DNA of 64,000 nucleotides from Siniperca chuatsi (lineage: Eukaryota > Chordata > Actinopteri > Centrarchiformes > Sinipercidae): the NCBI RefSeq assembly GCF_020085105.1, contig NC_058056.1, positions 12,026,929-12,090,928 of the forward strand. The letters run 5' to 3'. Positions 40,725 to 52,480 of the stretch are shown in pieces. Each line of letters starts with the position of its first letter. The stretch's first letter is position 1. The position numbers and the translations under genes were made by a program. A model generated the notes under the pieces. The model worked only from the letters and a program-made list of their open reading frames with translations. It did no database searches and had not been told where the DNA came from.

Positions 40725-43560
40725 CACTGACAGCACTCCCACTGAGAAAGGCAACACAGGATTTTGGAGTCAGGTGCAGTTCTCACCTGATTCTCATGGT
40801 AACTTTTGCAAAACCACTCCTGCATCCAAGCAGAGTGTAGGCTGTTATTCTTCATAACCTTATCTCCACCACACAGCTCCAAGCTGCACTTTTTGCAATT
40901 GCAGGCACTCCAAAAGAGCAGGCAACACCTGGAAACAGATTTAGATTAATGGCTGACTAGGGTGACATCGGCACTATAAGCACTGTTCGAGCCGCAGTCA
41001 TCGCAGTGTTCGCCGTTTAACTCACTATGGGTAGCGAAAATGGTCCAATAAGGAGTCGTTGCAAATGCGATCACAATGGCTCCTTAATTTTTAGGTAGAA
41101 ATAGGTCAGTGTAATAAAGCTCAAGTGGGCCTCATAAGATAAGACATGCATCATAAATTGTGGATGCTTTAGATTAAACTGCCTAGTTGACTTTGAAAAG
41201 GTCCATTAAGCTAATGGGGATTGGAGAGTGCTTGACATAATAATGTCTCTTTTACTCATTACATCCCACTTTGCAAACACTCCTATCATGTTTCAGGTCA
41301 ATGTGGAGGAGCTGTGCCCTCTAGACTGTGTCCCTCAAGCGAAGAGGAGCGATCAGCTGGAGGTGCATTACTCCCAATGCCCCGAGTCTCCTGCCCCCCC
41401 TTTGCAACGAGAAGCCGACACACCAGAACCTCAGGATACCTCGAGAGAAACTGGAGAGGAGGAAGAAGGGGAGAGTGATTCCTCTGGTCTCCAAGTGGAG
41501 GAGACAAGTGTGCTAACGAACGGGGAGCTCTCAGAGGAGGAAGAGGAGGTGCTTTCAGACAATAAAAGCATCCTTCCTTCCTCTGTATTGGACCAGGCAA
41601 GTGTGATAGCTGAGCGCTTCATCAGCAGCCTGTCCAGGCGGAGCAGTCTGGTTTCAGAGGAGTTGGGTTCCATCGCCTGCCCCTCACCCTCAATAGATAA
41701 TGACGCCTTCAAAAGCCCCTCAGCTTGCATGGACTTGGAGAAACAGATCCAAATGTTTGCCAGCTCTTCCCCAGAGCCACAGGTGACCTCAGAGGCTAAT
41801 CTGTCAACACCTGCAAATACACCTGTGCTGAACGCCCTCATTGAAGGGGAACGCAGGTCCACTCTCTCTAAACAAGATCGCCTCCTCATCCACAAGATCA
41901 GAAGATACTACGAGCATGCTGAGCACCAAGATGCCAACTTCAGCATCAAGCGCAGGGAAAGCCTCTCCTATATCCCAGCAGGTCTGGTCCGGCAGCTGAG
42001 CCGACAGCTTAATGGTGTTCCTCAGGAGCAGGCCGTCCCAGTCCACAAGAAAGGCCTCTCTCGAAACCGCCCCACTTCCTGGTCTGTGTTTGACCTTCCT
42101 GGATTAGAAAAGAGACGAAACACTGACACTCGTCAAAAAACTGAAGCACAGAGACCAGTGGAAGCCAAGGCTAGATCTCAGAGCGTCACGGATATCTCTA
42201 CCACAGAAGAAGAGTTCAGACCCTCATCAGACATGCTCAAGGTATGGCAAAACATGGAGGAGGAGAGCCAGGAAGTCCAGCAGACTGCAAAGGAGAAACT
42301 TAATGACTCAAGAGTAGAAGCGACACAGGATTCAGACACTTCAAATGTTAAAACCAGTAAGGAACCGCCTCAGATTTTAGAAGAGTCTGAAATAAGCACT
42401 GCCTCAGATGGCTCCTCCATCTCATCTCCCACCACAACCTTTGCAGCAGTGGAGGGGGGATCCTGTCAGGACTCTAAGACATGTGGGACCCCCATGTCTC
42501 AAGAGAACCGCCATGTCAACCATGGCCAACTACCCAAGATCATTAGTTTCCGAACAAGTATGGATGAGGACCAGATCCTACAAGACATGGGAAAGATGAA
42601 AAACAAGGTGTTCCAGCTGGCACGACAATACAGTCAGCGCATCAAAAATAACAGACCAATAATCTGGCCAAGGAACCGAGAACCAGCAAGTCAACAGGGC
42701 TTCAAGAATATGCCCGCTGTCCAAGTGGAGAAGATGCAATTGAGGAAAAAGGGTAAATAGGATGCAAATGATTGCCATGTTGCTTTCTTTTGCAGTAACC
42801 TACCTCTTGAGCTCATGTACGGAGAAAACTGAAAAGCATTTTCTGTATGTTTGTCTGTTTTTTGTGTATGTATGCAGGTAAACCCAACCTGAGATTGCCC
42901 TTGAACACTTGCGATCAGGCGGTCATCCATGAAGAGCGTTCTCCAAGCCCAGTCCAGACTCCCAGCTCTGGAGCCAGCTCCCAGAGCACAGTTACCTGCC
43001 CGCAAAGCCCACAGCCAGACACCTTCCACTGGCCTGATGTACAGGAACTGCGCACCAAATACACAGAGACCTCCCACTCAAAAGTAGCCCGTAGCTGCAC
43101 TGTCCCAAATGGGATGCTGGAGTACTGTACAAACAGGTGTAATGGCTGCTCACACAAGTACAGTAGCTCCTCTGACCTTCACAAAGCACTGACAGACTGT
43201 CCTAGGACACAGTCTGAAACAGTATACAAGGAAAGGTGTCCTGTGGTGGAGGACTGGCCCCAGTCCCAACCCCAGCTTCAGCCCCTGCTGTGCAGGTGGA
43301 GCTCCTTGGACCACATGCTTGGGTCTCTTCCCCTCCATGAAGTACAGAACCTTCAGGAACCTGTGAGGGCCTGCTACACAGCCAGTCAGGTGTCTCTGCT
43401 AACAAGAGAAACTGGCAAACTACAAGACGGGGACAGCCTCCTCCAGGAGGCCTCAGACTGTGCCACAAAGTCTGCTGCCCTGAGTTCAGGGAAGATGACA
43501 GAAAGTAATCTGGTGAAAAGCTTAAGGGAGAAGTTCCAGAGCTTAAGCACAAGCTTGTAA
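19855..43560 (+). CDS. plekhg3: Pleckstrin homology and RhoGEF domain-containing protein G3
   Basis: Nineteen coding exons: 19855-19903, 29617-30158, 32875-32975, 34732-34801, 34899-34945, 35062-35212, 35546-35677, 36322-36504, 36715-36807, 37116-37202, 37296-37326, 37550-37651, 37781-37813, 38625-38635, 38997-39356, 40180-40296, 41297-42752, 42878-43560 (18 listed boundaries are each supported by GT/AG and phase; I therefore count 18). They sum to 4248 nt, 1415 aa. The start [11 protein letters not shown] matches human MPVSTSLHQ. The Dbl-homology domain spans about 172-364 ([20 protein letters not shown], then [20 protein letters not shown]). The PH domain spans about 385-490 ([38 protein letters not shown]). 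The long C-terminal half is disordered and keeps PLEKHG3 motifs: [52 protein letters not shown] and final SLREKFQSL. The family activates Rac/Cdc42 and marks actin at polarised cell fronts (family knowledge). Exon 18 of human-like isoforms could vary. Confidence 0.93.
19904..29616 (+). other. plekhg3 first coding intron, 9.7 kb
   Basis: The largest intron in the window, flanked by donor AAG|GTAAG and acceptor CCCAG|AATC. It holds overlapping short open frames (for example 20181-20683 and 23280-23593) with no recognised family. It also has a (GT)n tract near 28144-28160 and a poly-T run at about 28962-28981. No gene supported. Long first introns often carry enhancers, but I cannot identify any by eye. 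Confidence 0.6.
30159..32874 (+). other. plekhg3 intron within the Dbl-homology domain
   Basis: 2.7 kb between RSIVE and DYLAH codons, both boundaries in phase 0. A short (TG)n tract lies near 32184-32200. No gene or clear mobile element seen. Confidence 0.6.
32976..34731 (+). other. plekhg3 intron, no other content recognised
   Basis: 1.76 kb between the exon ending in [10 protein letters not shown] and the exon starting ELLQSLD. Nothing else identified on either strand. Confidence 0.6.
38625..38635 (+). CDS. plekhg3: plekhg3 11-nt microexon
   Basis: Part of plekhg3, listed separately because it is too small for most predictors. It is flanked by a pyrimidine-rich acceptor ending ATGCAG and the donor GTAAGC. 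It joins a phase-1 exon end (37813) to a phase-0 start (38997), adding residues AVLK. Skipping it would shift the frame, so the phase bookkeeping supports it, but without transcripts an alternative splice pattern is possible. Confidence 0.6.
40665..40720. repeat. (CA)28 microsatellite
   Basis: Fifty-six bases of uninterrupted CA dinucleotide in the plekhg3 intron between the exons ending at 40296 and starting at 41297. Confidence 0.95.
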
Positions 43561-44370
43561 ACATGTGGTGAATTATGTGCATTTTTATTATCAGGGACTA
43601 TCACATGGAAACATTATCTGCCAGTTACCTGATGCTTCTTAACGTCCCCTTTTCCTGTTCCCCCCCAAAAGAATGCAACTTGTCTACAAATTATTTTCAG
43701 TATACAGGACACAGTGATGATGTGGGCACCAGTGAAACATAAAAGGGATATAATTGGTCACTGGTGAGGGCCACGAGGTGAAAGCATATTGTCTTTAAAA
43801 AGGTGTATTGCAATATTTGTACGTTGGGTATTTGTCTGCACTGTACAATACAAAACAGGTTTATGTAAAAAAAAAAAAAATGTGTATAGTCCCCTGTATC
43901 AATTGAAGATTAGGTTCCACTGTTGGTGATTCTTGCTTTAATCACTATAACACTTATCATTTAACCATTTAAACTGTCAGTTTGAGTTTCAGGGGAAAGC
44001 AAAAATGAACTAAAGTCTCATTGACGAGAGAGCTCTGCTGTTAGCAAAGTCTCTGAGCGTACACCAAAGAGGGTTTCCTTTTAACATTTGTTGACTTTTA
44101 ATGCATGTGGTCACGGCAGTAATTTGCTTCCACGTCTACTGTAGCTGCTTCTACAACTGTTTTCACATACTGTATCACTGGAGCTTTATTATTTTTTCAG
44201 TAACTTGTATATTTTCTTTAATATTATTTATGAAACTGTATATTTGGGAGAGATTGGCCTCATGTAAATACTGACCAGTAGCAAGCCTTTATACTTTTCC
44301 ATTCCAGAAAATATATTGTTTCATACTTGAAGTTTTCCATATTTTCAATAAAAATGGAAATGGTTAAGTG
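43561..44370 (+). other. plekhg3: plekhg3 3' untranslated region
   Basis: Noncoding sequence after the stop codon, with a 14-base A run at about 43867-43880. AATAAA at 44347-44352 is the likely poly(A) signal. The 3' end lies only about 1 kb before the xgb start codon on the same strand. Confidence 0.6.
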
Positions 44371-45424
44371 TCCACATGGGTCCCTTCTTTACACTGTCAT
44401 GCATCTCAAATACAGTATATCCATCTGTTCTGTGTTTGAGGTGAGTTAATCTAGGTAGGCCTATATCTACAACATCCATGATCAAGTGGTTAAATTGAAT
44501 GCTTCCATATTTATACTTTCTGTTTTTAGAAGATGCAATACAGAATTAAATTGTTTTATTACAGTGTTGTGTACATAACATGTGGAAGGAATGTGTCTTG
44601 TTAACACGATTCTTTATTCTGAAGTGACAAGAGGACAAAGCAGCTGTATTTTGTCACTTTTATCAAATGTGCCATCCCAGTTTGTGGCAAATGGAAGAGT
44701 TACCACTTTTACTTTTGTACATACTGGGTTTTGATAAGGTCAGAAGTAAAGAAAAAAAATGTGAATGGGGGAAATGGCTGATTTAGTAATTATTTTTACA
44801 CATACAGCGCTGAGCTCGAGGGGACCCTGAACAATGAGGAAGTAAAGTCGATGTTAATAAAACATAAGGGCTGAAATCTAAATTAAAGGTAAATTTAATC
44901 TAAATTTTCTTTCGGCAACAGGCTGGAACAGCCAGTGGCAGTGTTATGAGGTGGATGCGCCCGTGTGTGTCTTTATTCATTTGTTTTAGCTATCTTTTAT
45001 TTAAAATGACTGCACAGCCCATCTTTTGCGCCTCAGGTTAAGCGCCCTCATGGAGCCAGCCGCTGTTTCCCTCTCAGCTGCGTCAAGTCAGTCACATATA
45101 TACAGACTTACACCGGAAGTCAACAGGACCATCCTTCAACGTAAAAGCGTAATTACTGCTCAGTACTCCCGTAATATGTGCTCATCAACGAGGGTTTTTA
45201 TTTTGAATCAATGACCAGAACTTGCATCCTGTGTGTCTGTTTGCTGACTTGACACTAATCCGTGACACCGACCAGAGGAGTGTAGTTCAAGACTCAATCG
45301 GAGTCGCGCACTTAAACCAGATGCAAGTAACATCAGATTTCCTCTGGCACAAAATCAATTAACCCTCGTTTTTTTTCTTGCTGGATTGGCGCAAAAACAT
45401 CATCGTCTATTTCGTTTATGAAGA
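44371..45424 (+). promoter_or_regulatory. plekhg3-xgb intergenic region, presumed xgb promoter and 5'UTR
   Basis: About 1.05 kb separates the plekhg3 poly(A) signal from the xgb start codon. The promoter and 5'UTR of xgb should lie here. No clear TATA box or named factor site stands out. Confidence 0.4.
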
Positions 45425-48400
45425 ATGGGCTGCGCAATATCAGGTCTGGCAGCAAAAGCAGAGTTTGGAGAGAGAAATGAAGATGATGCTGCTGCTGCGT
45501 ATCCCAGCGAGGATCAGATTCAGATGATCAAGGAGTCGTGGAAAGTTATCAGAGACGATATAGCCAAAGTTGGGATTATTATGTTCGTCAGGTAAGATGC
45601 GTCTTTTCTGGACTTTTCCTGTGTTGGTTGCATGTCAAATAACTCCAAATTGAAGAGACAGCGCGTCCAGTTGGCTCTATAGGATCAGGAATATTATGGC
45701 GTATTATCAGATCACACTGAGTAGCCTTTATAAACACTGTACTTCCATGCAGAAATGTTTTGGGATTTTTTTTTAGGTTTAAAGCAGGACTCTGTGGATA
45801 CAAAACAAGTAAGTGATTTTATAAATGTAGCTTAAATATTGTGGATTTTGCAGCCAAAAGAAACCCAGGACACAAAATAGGTCCATCTTTTTTCTCAATG
45901 GCATTTTCCATATCATGTGTGTTTAAATGGCCCATACTCAAATGAGCAAATGTTTTCAGTTTAACCTGATCAGACAGCTCAGTGAAACGTCTGCTGTGTT
46001 CTGACCTGCTGGCCCAAGACAAAGAGGTCTGCAGAAGGTCCTCTGATCCACTGTGATGATGACACGGTGCCTGACCTTTTCACGCAAGCCAGAAACTGAA
46101 CATCCAGCTTCCCTCCACCTCCACCACATCCCTCTGCTCTGCCTTCTGAGCCACCGCTTTTCATTCAGAGCTTGGAGCAGAATACCCCTCCCCTCTTATC
46201 ACTTCATATCACATCCTAACAACATTACATAATAATATACAGCTCCAGGTCTGCCGCAGTACTGTACACTTATGGGCATCAGCGATCAGGAAAGTGCTTT
46301 TTATCAATTATGATGATGACCAGCATCCGGGAAAACATATTTGGCCTTTGGCAGGGAAATAAAACAAATGAAAGAATATGGTGGCAGACATTCAGGCTTC
46401 AGCTGCTGGATCTACAGTAAAGAGACGACCGGCACATGGCTAGAAGCCCAATTAAGGCCACGTGTCCCCTGGGTGACCTCAACAGTTAAAGAGACTGGCC
46501 TTAGCGTGTTAGCCTGGAAATACATAGGCCTCTTGTGGGTTAGGGCCATCCCAGGGCCCCCAGGCTATCGGGGCTTGTATCTCATGACTGAACAACAATT
46601 AGTACAGTAAAACAGCAAATGGGAATCAACTGTTAGTGTCAGTGTGTGCTTGCTCTGAATTTAACAGACCATATTCCTTGGCAAAGGGATGTTTATATAA
46701 AATAAGGTACTCTAAAGACTTAAGTGGGCTCAATTCATGAGCACCAAAATAGTTAGGAATACAACCTCTGAACAATGCTAATTAAAATTCCACATGGCCT
46801 ATATAGTGCTACATTGTCTGCATGTGTATCTCACGCTTGCATGTACCACAAGAGGTGCACACAATGTTACAAAATAACCCTCTCTACATGTTGCTGCTGT
46901 GCCGACAGTGGTGGAGACGGAATAAAAAATGAGCAGCCAGATTTCTCTCATCAATAAAGCTGGTGAGCAGAAGGTGTGAATAGTGAGAAAGCAAATTTCA
47001 CAGCCACTCACACTGGATTGCAAACATTGTAGTGTTAACACGTTCAGTTTATGTCATTCAATCGAGCGTAAATTCAGGATGCTTTGAAATCAATAGAGCG
47101 TGAATATTTCTCATGTGTTGGGCCGCAGGTTCATGAAACTATAAGCACAGAACCCTTCCACCACCTGCTTAAATTGTAGGTTCTACCAGTTGTTGTTACT
47201 TTAAAAGTAATGAGCCAAACGATGGGGTTACACAAACATAAAACAGGCAGACATGAAAATGAAATACTGTGTAATAGACATATGAAAACATATGTTTCTT
47301 AGTCAGGACACTCAAAAACCTTTAGGGGCCTGGATGGTAGACACTCGCATTTTGTTTTTAGTCAGAGCTTGGAGGTCTTGTCAATATATTGCATTTCAAT
47401 AGATGTCTCTGTGTTATCATCTGCTTGTCAAAGGACACAGAGCTACCCGTGTTTTTTCGCAGCAGCCATTAGAGAGACCAACACTTCTCAACACCTCACT
47501 CAACAGCCCTATTCAAACACTGTGTCTATCTATCAAGGGGGCCACATGTTATAGACATCTAATGCATTTATTCATGAGGACTCTGCTCTGTATTTCAGGT
47601 ATAAAAACACATTGCTTTTTTCCTCTCACTAGCAGCGCTGGAGGCCATGGGGGCGGAAAAAAACAATAAACAGAAAATGGAATAAGCTTCTGTTTGATCT
47701 GCCACACCCACAAGTGTTTTAAATTCTAATTTATTATTAATGCCTAGCTCAGTGTTACAGTTCAGCACCACAAATACCCAGGTTGTCTGTAACCTATATA
47801 CAGTATATATATGATTTCATTGTTATTGTGTGAAATACTAGATGTATATATATATACACATTACGTCTAGTATTTCACACAATAACAATGAAATCAGTGC
47901 CATTAAGAGCAGCTCTCAGCCCAAGTCCCTGTTTAAATCAAGTTTAAAGAAGAAGAAGGAAGCTACATGCTCATGTTCTCCAAGTCCACCTCAAAACCTT
48001 TGATGCCTCTCATTTTCCTTCTGACACATAATACTGAGAAAGCAGAATCACCAAAAGCCTTGCATCTCATTGTGAGCACAGTACAACTAACATCCAGAGA
48101 AGGCAACTGTGTATTCTGGTAGCATGACTAATCACAGGTACCTCAGCTGGAGACTGGAAGGCTCTCTGATTGGATGGCAGGATGCTTAAACTCTCTGGTT
48201 AAGGAAATTGATTGAGGTTAAATCAGAAAAGGAAAACTCTAGCAGGAGCAGTGGCTCCATCCTGGCTCTTAACAGGGCCGGGGCAGTTCATTGCTGCTCT
48301 GGGTGGAAATGAGGGATTGGTTAGCCTGGCTAATAAACCCATGGATCCACCATGGCCTGTTACTGATTGCAGCTGTTGGGTGTAAAAACCAAAGCAGAGG

Positions 48401-51400
48401 GCAGTGATGATAAGAAGAAACCGAGTAAGATCAGAAAGGCACAATCAGATCTCTATTCAAAGTGTCGGGTGGAGAGAAGCCTCTAATTGCAATGTTGATG
48501 AGCTGCACATTCACACTCAGCACTGTGAATACAGGATTACAGTTGTGTGACTTACGTCATCTTAGTTGGGGAAACTCAGGAGGGAGGTTTGCTGTGGTGG
48601 TGTGGCTCTCAGAGGCTCACGGACGGCTGCATGCGATGTTGTTGTTGTCTTGGTAACAGGTTGTTTGAGACCCATCCCGAATGCAAGGATGTCTTCTTCC
48701 TATTCCGAGACGTGGAGGACCTGGAGAGGTTGCGGACCAGCCGGGAGCTCAGGGCACACGGACTACGGTCTGTCGCCAACTCTGCACTTCATAACACATC
48801 AACACTAACTAACACTAACATCCACAACAATAACTGAACACACCGGCCAATGAAAGCACAGCCATAGTACTGCATGGTATACACTGGGCCGGGGAGCATA
48901 TTGATATCCTGATAGCACTCTCCAGTCATTCATTGGCTTCTGTCATAATAATGGCCACACCAGTTATTGTGCAAAAAAGGACAAGGCTGGCATTATTATA
49001 TGTTTTCTTATTATCAACAAATAAAAAACAGCAACAGTACGTTAGTCCTTCTCTTAACAGTTTCTGACTTCCCTTCTGTGTCTGAGGCACTCAATCGCCC
49101 ATCGGTTCCTACTGAAGAAGTAAATCTTTAAAAACAGCTCACAAATATATAGTTTCATTTTTAGATAAGGCGCAGTCATTTCCTAAAACAGCTGGGCACT
49201 GTAGTTTTTAGCAAATGTTAGTCCAACAGGTGCAAATTGTGCATTTTTTGGGGACTATTTTCAGCCGCGGATTAATACACATCTGGTGCTCTTGTGCAGT
49301 GATTCCCAACCTTGTTTGTATGACAGCCACGTCAGCCCCTTCATCGACACCACCTGTCATATCCCAAATGTGTTCAGTTGAATTAAATTTAAACTGGATG
49401 TTAGTTATCACTTTTAATTACATAAAAGTGGATCTTGTAACAATACAAGACAGTCATGGGAAAAATATAGAATATCAACTGGACTCATCTTTTGAGATCA
49501 GATCCACCTTTCATTTAGGTTTCTGTAACAATACGTGTTGCACACAGTACAGTGCAAGACACAAATCATACGTGGCAGAGCAAAACACCTCAGGCAGTCA
49601 TATCAGTATTACGCTACTTACCACTCCGCTGCAGACAGAGCTTATATATCACAGCCACTTGTCTGTTGTTTCCCAGGGTGCATTAGGTCTCTCTATGTGT
49701 TCCTGTATGCACGAGGCCAAAGCAGCCAATTACTGCCTGAGGACCTGAAGGTACAGAGGCTAGCGTGGCATTGACAAAATGTGTCACACGTCCCAGCGTG
49801 AACCGGCTGCTCTCAAATACAGCGATAAGTCCAAATGGCCCTTCAGTCACACTCAGTGACATTAGTACAAATGTCCACTGTGGCAGCAAGACAGAGAGAA
49901 AAGAGAGCTAAACCAACTCTAACCCTTTGCTCCATATTCATCTTCAAAACCGTCATGCACACACTCTGCAGTAATGGCAGACACACCTGCAAAGCAACAA
50001 AGGAAATGGATTTGAGGTGTTTTGTGCGGGGGGGGGGGGGACGTTTTCAGGGGGATTAAGTATTGTGCCATCACTTGGTTTTACCTCAAGTGCGATCTAG
50101 ATTGACAGACACGCAATCAATTGTGTTCATTTTTCTTAGCATCTGAGTTTTGTGAAACTGCAAATGTCACCATGCATCCTTTCAACACTGAGTGTCACAC
50201 TAATCTACAATGGAGGTGTATCAGTTGATAGTCGCCTGCTGCTAATTCATGATTAACTGGTGGATCAGTGAGACCTGGTGGCTCATCCTGCCCCCCCCCC
50301 TCTCTTTCAGGGTGATGTCTTTTATCGAGAAAAGCGTGGCCAGACTGGACCAGCTGGAGAGACTGGAAGCTCTGGCTCTGGAGCTGGGAAAAAGCCATTA
50401 TCATTACAACGCCCCACCTAAGTACTACAGTGTAAGACCCCAATGATCCCAACAGGGCCGAATACAGTCTCCTTTGTGATGCTGATTTGTTTATAGAGGA
50501 GTGCACATATTCTAATTTCAGCTGATACTGTAGCTCTTTATCAGACTCACCATTATACTGAGACTCCTGCCATCACAGCAGTTGAATGGATTGCAGAATG
50601 GAAACACATCTACTCTTGCAAATAATAACAATGGAGTGACACACCAACTAGATACCAGCCTAGTTACCAAGACACAAGCACGTCAGTAAGTATCTCACAA
50701 TTATTTTCCAGTACGTCGGAGCAGAATTCATCTGTGCCGTGCAGCCCATCCTGAAGCAGAGGTGGACGGCTGAGCTGGAGGAGGCATGGAAGGTAAGGAG
50801 CGTCACTGTGTGACCTGCGTGTCTCCTTATTATGTGGGTGTTAATCAGAGACCTTCGCAGCGACCCATTCTGGGTAAATGCCTGTGAGATAGGCTGGATG
50901 TGCGCAACCAGTCAGCAGCAGCGACGGTTTGCGTCCGGCTCACGTCAGCGCTCTGCAAGTCTCTTTTAATGCGCCATGTAACACGTCAAGATGGAAACCG
51001 GTGCAACTCAAGCCTGACTGATGTGAAATGTACATGTCACTGAAGCATGCGTGAGCATATAGAGAAAATGGAACATGGCTCTGTCACATCATGTTATGTC
51101 ACTTCAAGATCCCTTGTGTTATTAATACAGAGACGCTCGAATAATGCTGCTGCTACGTAACCGATAGCATCTCTTTTCGTTTCAATTTTGCTGTAGAGCT
51201 TTCTGGCAGTGGACAACACAGACATCACACAATTTAAGGGGTTTAAGACATTTACTTTTGTAACTTCACATGTCTTCTTTTTTTAGAGACAGCATGTTTA
51301 TAGCCTCGTGATATATTTCAGTAATTACAAAAATTTCCTCGTGTACATCTTTGTTCATCTGCTTCAATTAATGGCCTCTACTGCCCTCTAGTGGCTGAAG

Positions 51401-52260
51401 TTAAGTTAGGTTTTATTTTATATTAACAAGACACCACTATTTATCAAACGTCAAATAAATATAACACATATGCTAATCCGAAAGAAAACAAACACCAGTT
51501 ACATTAGGTGTACTTCTACATACTTTCTAGTATAGTAATAGCATATTTTGTGGTAAAATCCCAGATCTCAGCTGGGCACATAAAAATCTGTGCTTCTTAG
51601 AAACATTATATACAACATAATTCTCTATCATATTTTATCATCCTAAATGTACATCATTTCAGTGTAGTCCACTGTTCGTAACTCTCAGCTTAATATTTTT
51701 TTTTCATTATTAAAACAAATGCCTCACCAAACACAAAGTTGTAGCACAATGTGCACACGTCTTTTGATGAAAAGGCAATGATTTGTTTTCCCTAAATAAA
51801 TCTCTCTATTGCCCGCCTGCTTTCTTCCAAATCAAGTAGCCGATTCCATAACTGAGCTACACGTCCAGCAAACCTTCTCATTCTCACGTTTCTCCACTCC
51901 AACTTTGGTGCATATTTATGGAAACAAACAATATCGACACTGTTTTGCACTGATTCACACATAAGAAAACTGTATTTCTAAGGCCCTGCCTGAATAACCA
52001 AGCACAGGAAACTGTTGTCTGCATACAAAAGAATACTTTCCCCCACACATTACCCCACTATTCAAAGCTTGGTTGAAAGAATGATTGTCCATCTATGGGG
52101 GACCCTGACCAAGTTCAATGTGTTATTGTTTGCGATCCAGACCATGTTCCAGTATGTGACCAGCCTCATGAAGCAGGGATACCAGGAGGAGAGCAACCGA
52201 CAGCGCCACCTAGCACTCTCCCCGAAGGAAAGACCGGACAAGAGGAACACAGCGCTATGA
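45425..52260 (+). CDS. xgb: Globin X, membrane-anchored globin
   Basis: Five exons: 45425-45591, 48660-48767, 50311-50431, 50712-50792, 52141-52260, summing to 597 nt, 198 aa. The start MGC gives Gly2 for N-myristoylation and Cys3 for palmitoylation, the membrane anchor known for fish globin X. The globin fold runs from about residue 28 to 178. Phe68 fits CD1 (in VFFLF), His89 fits the distal E7 position (LRAHGLRVMSF), and His121 fits the proximal F8 position (LGKSH), by comparison with neuroglobin. Helix H has LEEAWKTMFQYVTSLM. The protein is about 50 aa longer than haemoglobin chains because of N- and C-terminal extensions, as is usual for this family. Literature on fish reports a hexacoordinate heme and roles in nitrite reduction or redox protection. 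Introns are 3.1, 1.5, 0.28 and 1.35 kb. An alternative such as cytoglobin or neuroglobin is unlikely given the MGC start and exon pattern. Confidence 0.94.
45592..48659 (+). other. xgb intron 1
   Basis: 3.07 kb. Its one striking element is the perfect inverted repeat at 47812-47896, listed separately. Open frames such as 46341-46610 show no recognisable family. Confidence 0.6.
47812..47896. repeat. Perfect 31-bp inverted repeat with AT-rich loop
   Basis: The left arm 47812-47842 (TGATTTCATTGTTATTGTGT then GAAATACTAGA) is the exact reverse complement of the right arm 47866-47896. The 23-base spacer contains an alternating TA run. It could be a small foldback element, a cruciform-forming site, or the source of an RNA hairpin. 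Confidence 0.95.
48768..50310 (+). other. xgb intron 2
   Basis: 1.54 kb. It contains 'gtgattcccaacct' near 49300, which resembles the terminus of hAT-type repeats. A G run of 12-13 lies at about 50028-50040, and a C run of ten sits directly in the polypyrimidine tract before exon 3. No gene seen. Confidence 0.5.
50793..52140 (+). other. xgb intron 4
   Basis: 1.35 kb between the exons ending EEAWK and starting TMFQY. No other feature recognised. Confidence 0.5.
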
Positions 52261-52480
52261 GATGCTTCTTCTCTCAAGACTGTTTTTAACCAAAACAGCA
52301 CAGAAATGTGTTTATGTATATAGTGTATTTACTGTCTCCTTTTCTACATTGCTCATGTTTACCACAGTCATTGTTTGCTATTTTATCACAATTGACAAAA
52401 AAAACAAAACAAAATAACATGCAGTGACTTTTAACAAAGCACTTTATTTCTGAAATTAAATTCTGCTGCAGGACTCAGGA
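52261..52480 (+). other. xgb: xgb 3' untranslated region, convergent with srp14 3' end
   Basis: No AATAAA occurs close after the stop. The nearest plausible plus-strand poly(A) signal is ATTAAA at 52455-52460. On the opposite strand, AATAAA (plus TTTATT) is at 52443-52448 and again at 52722-52727. The two convergent 3' ends may therefore touch or overlap. Confidence 0.4.

Noticed and set aside
41298-42046. Minus-strand and alternate-frame open frames up to 154 aa over the large plekhg3 exon
   Set aside because: They mirror a real 1.46-kb coding exon with PLEKHG3 motifs; no independent support.
46341-46610. 89-aa open frame in xgb intron 1
   Set aside because: No recognised family and no exon signals; expected by chance in 3 kb of intron.
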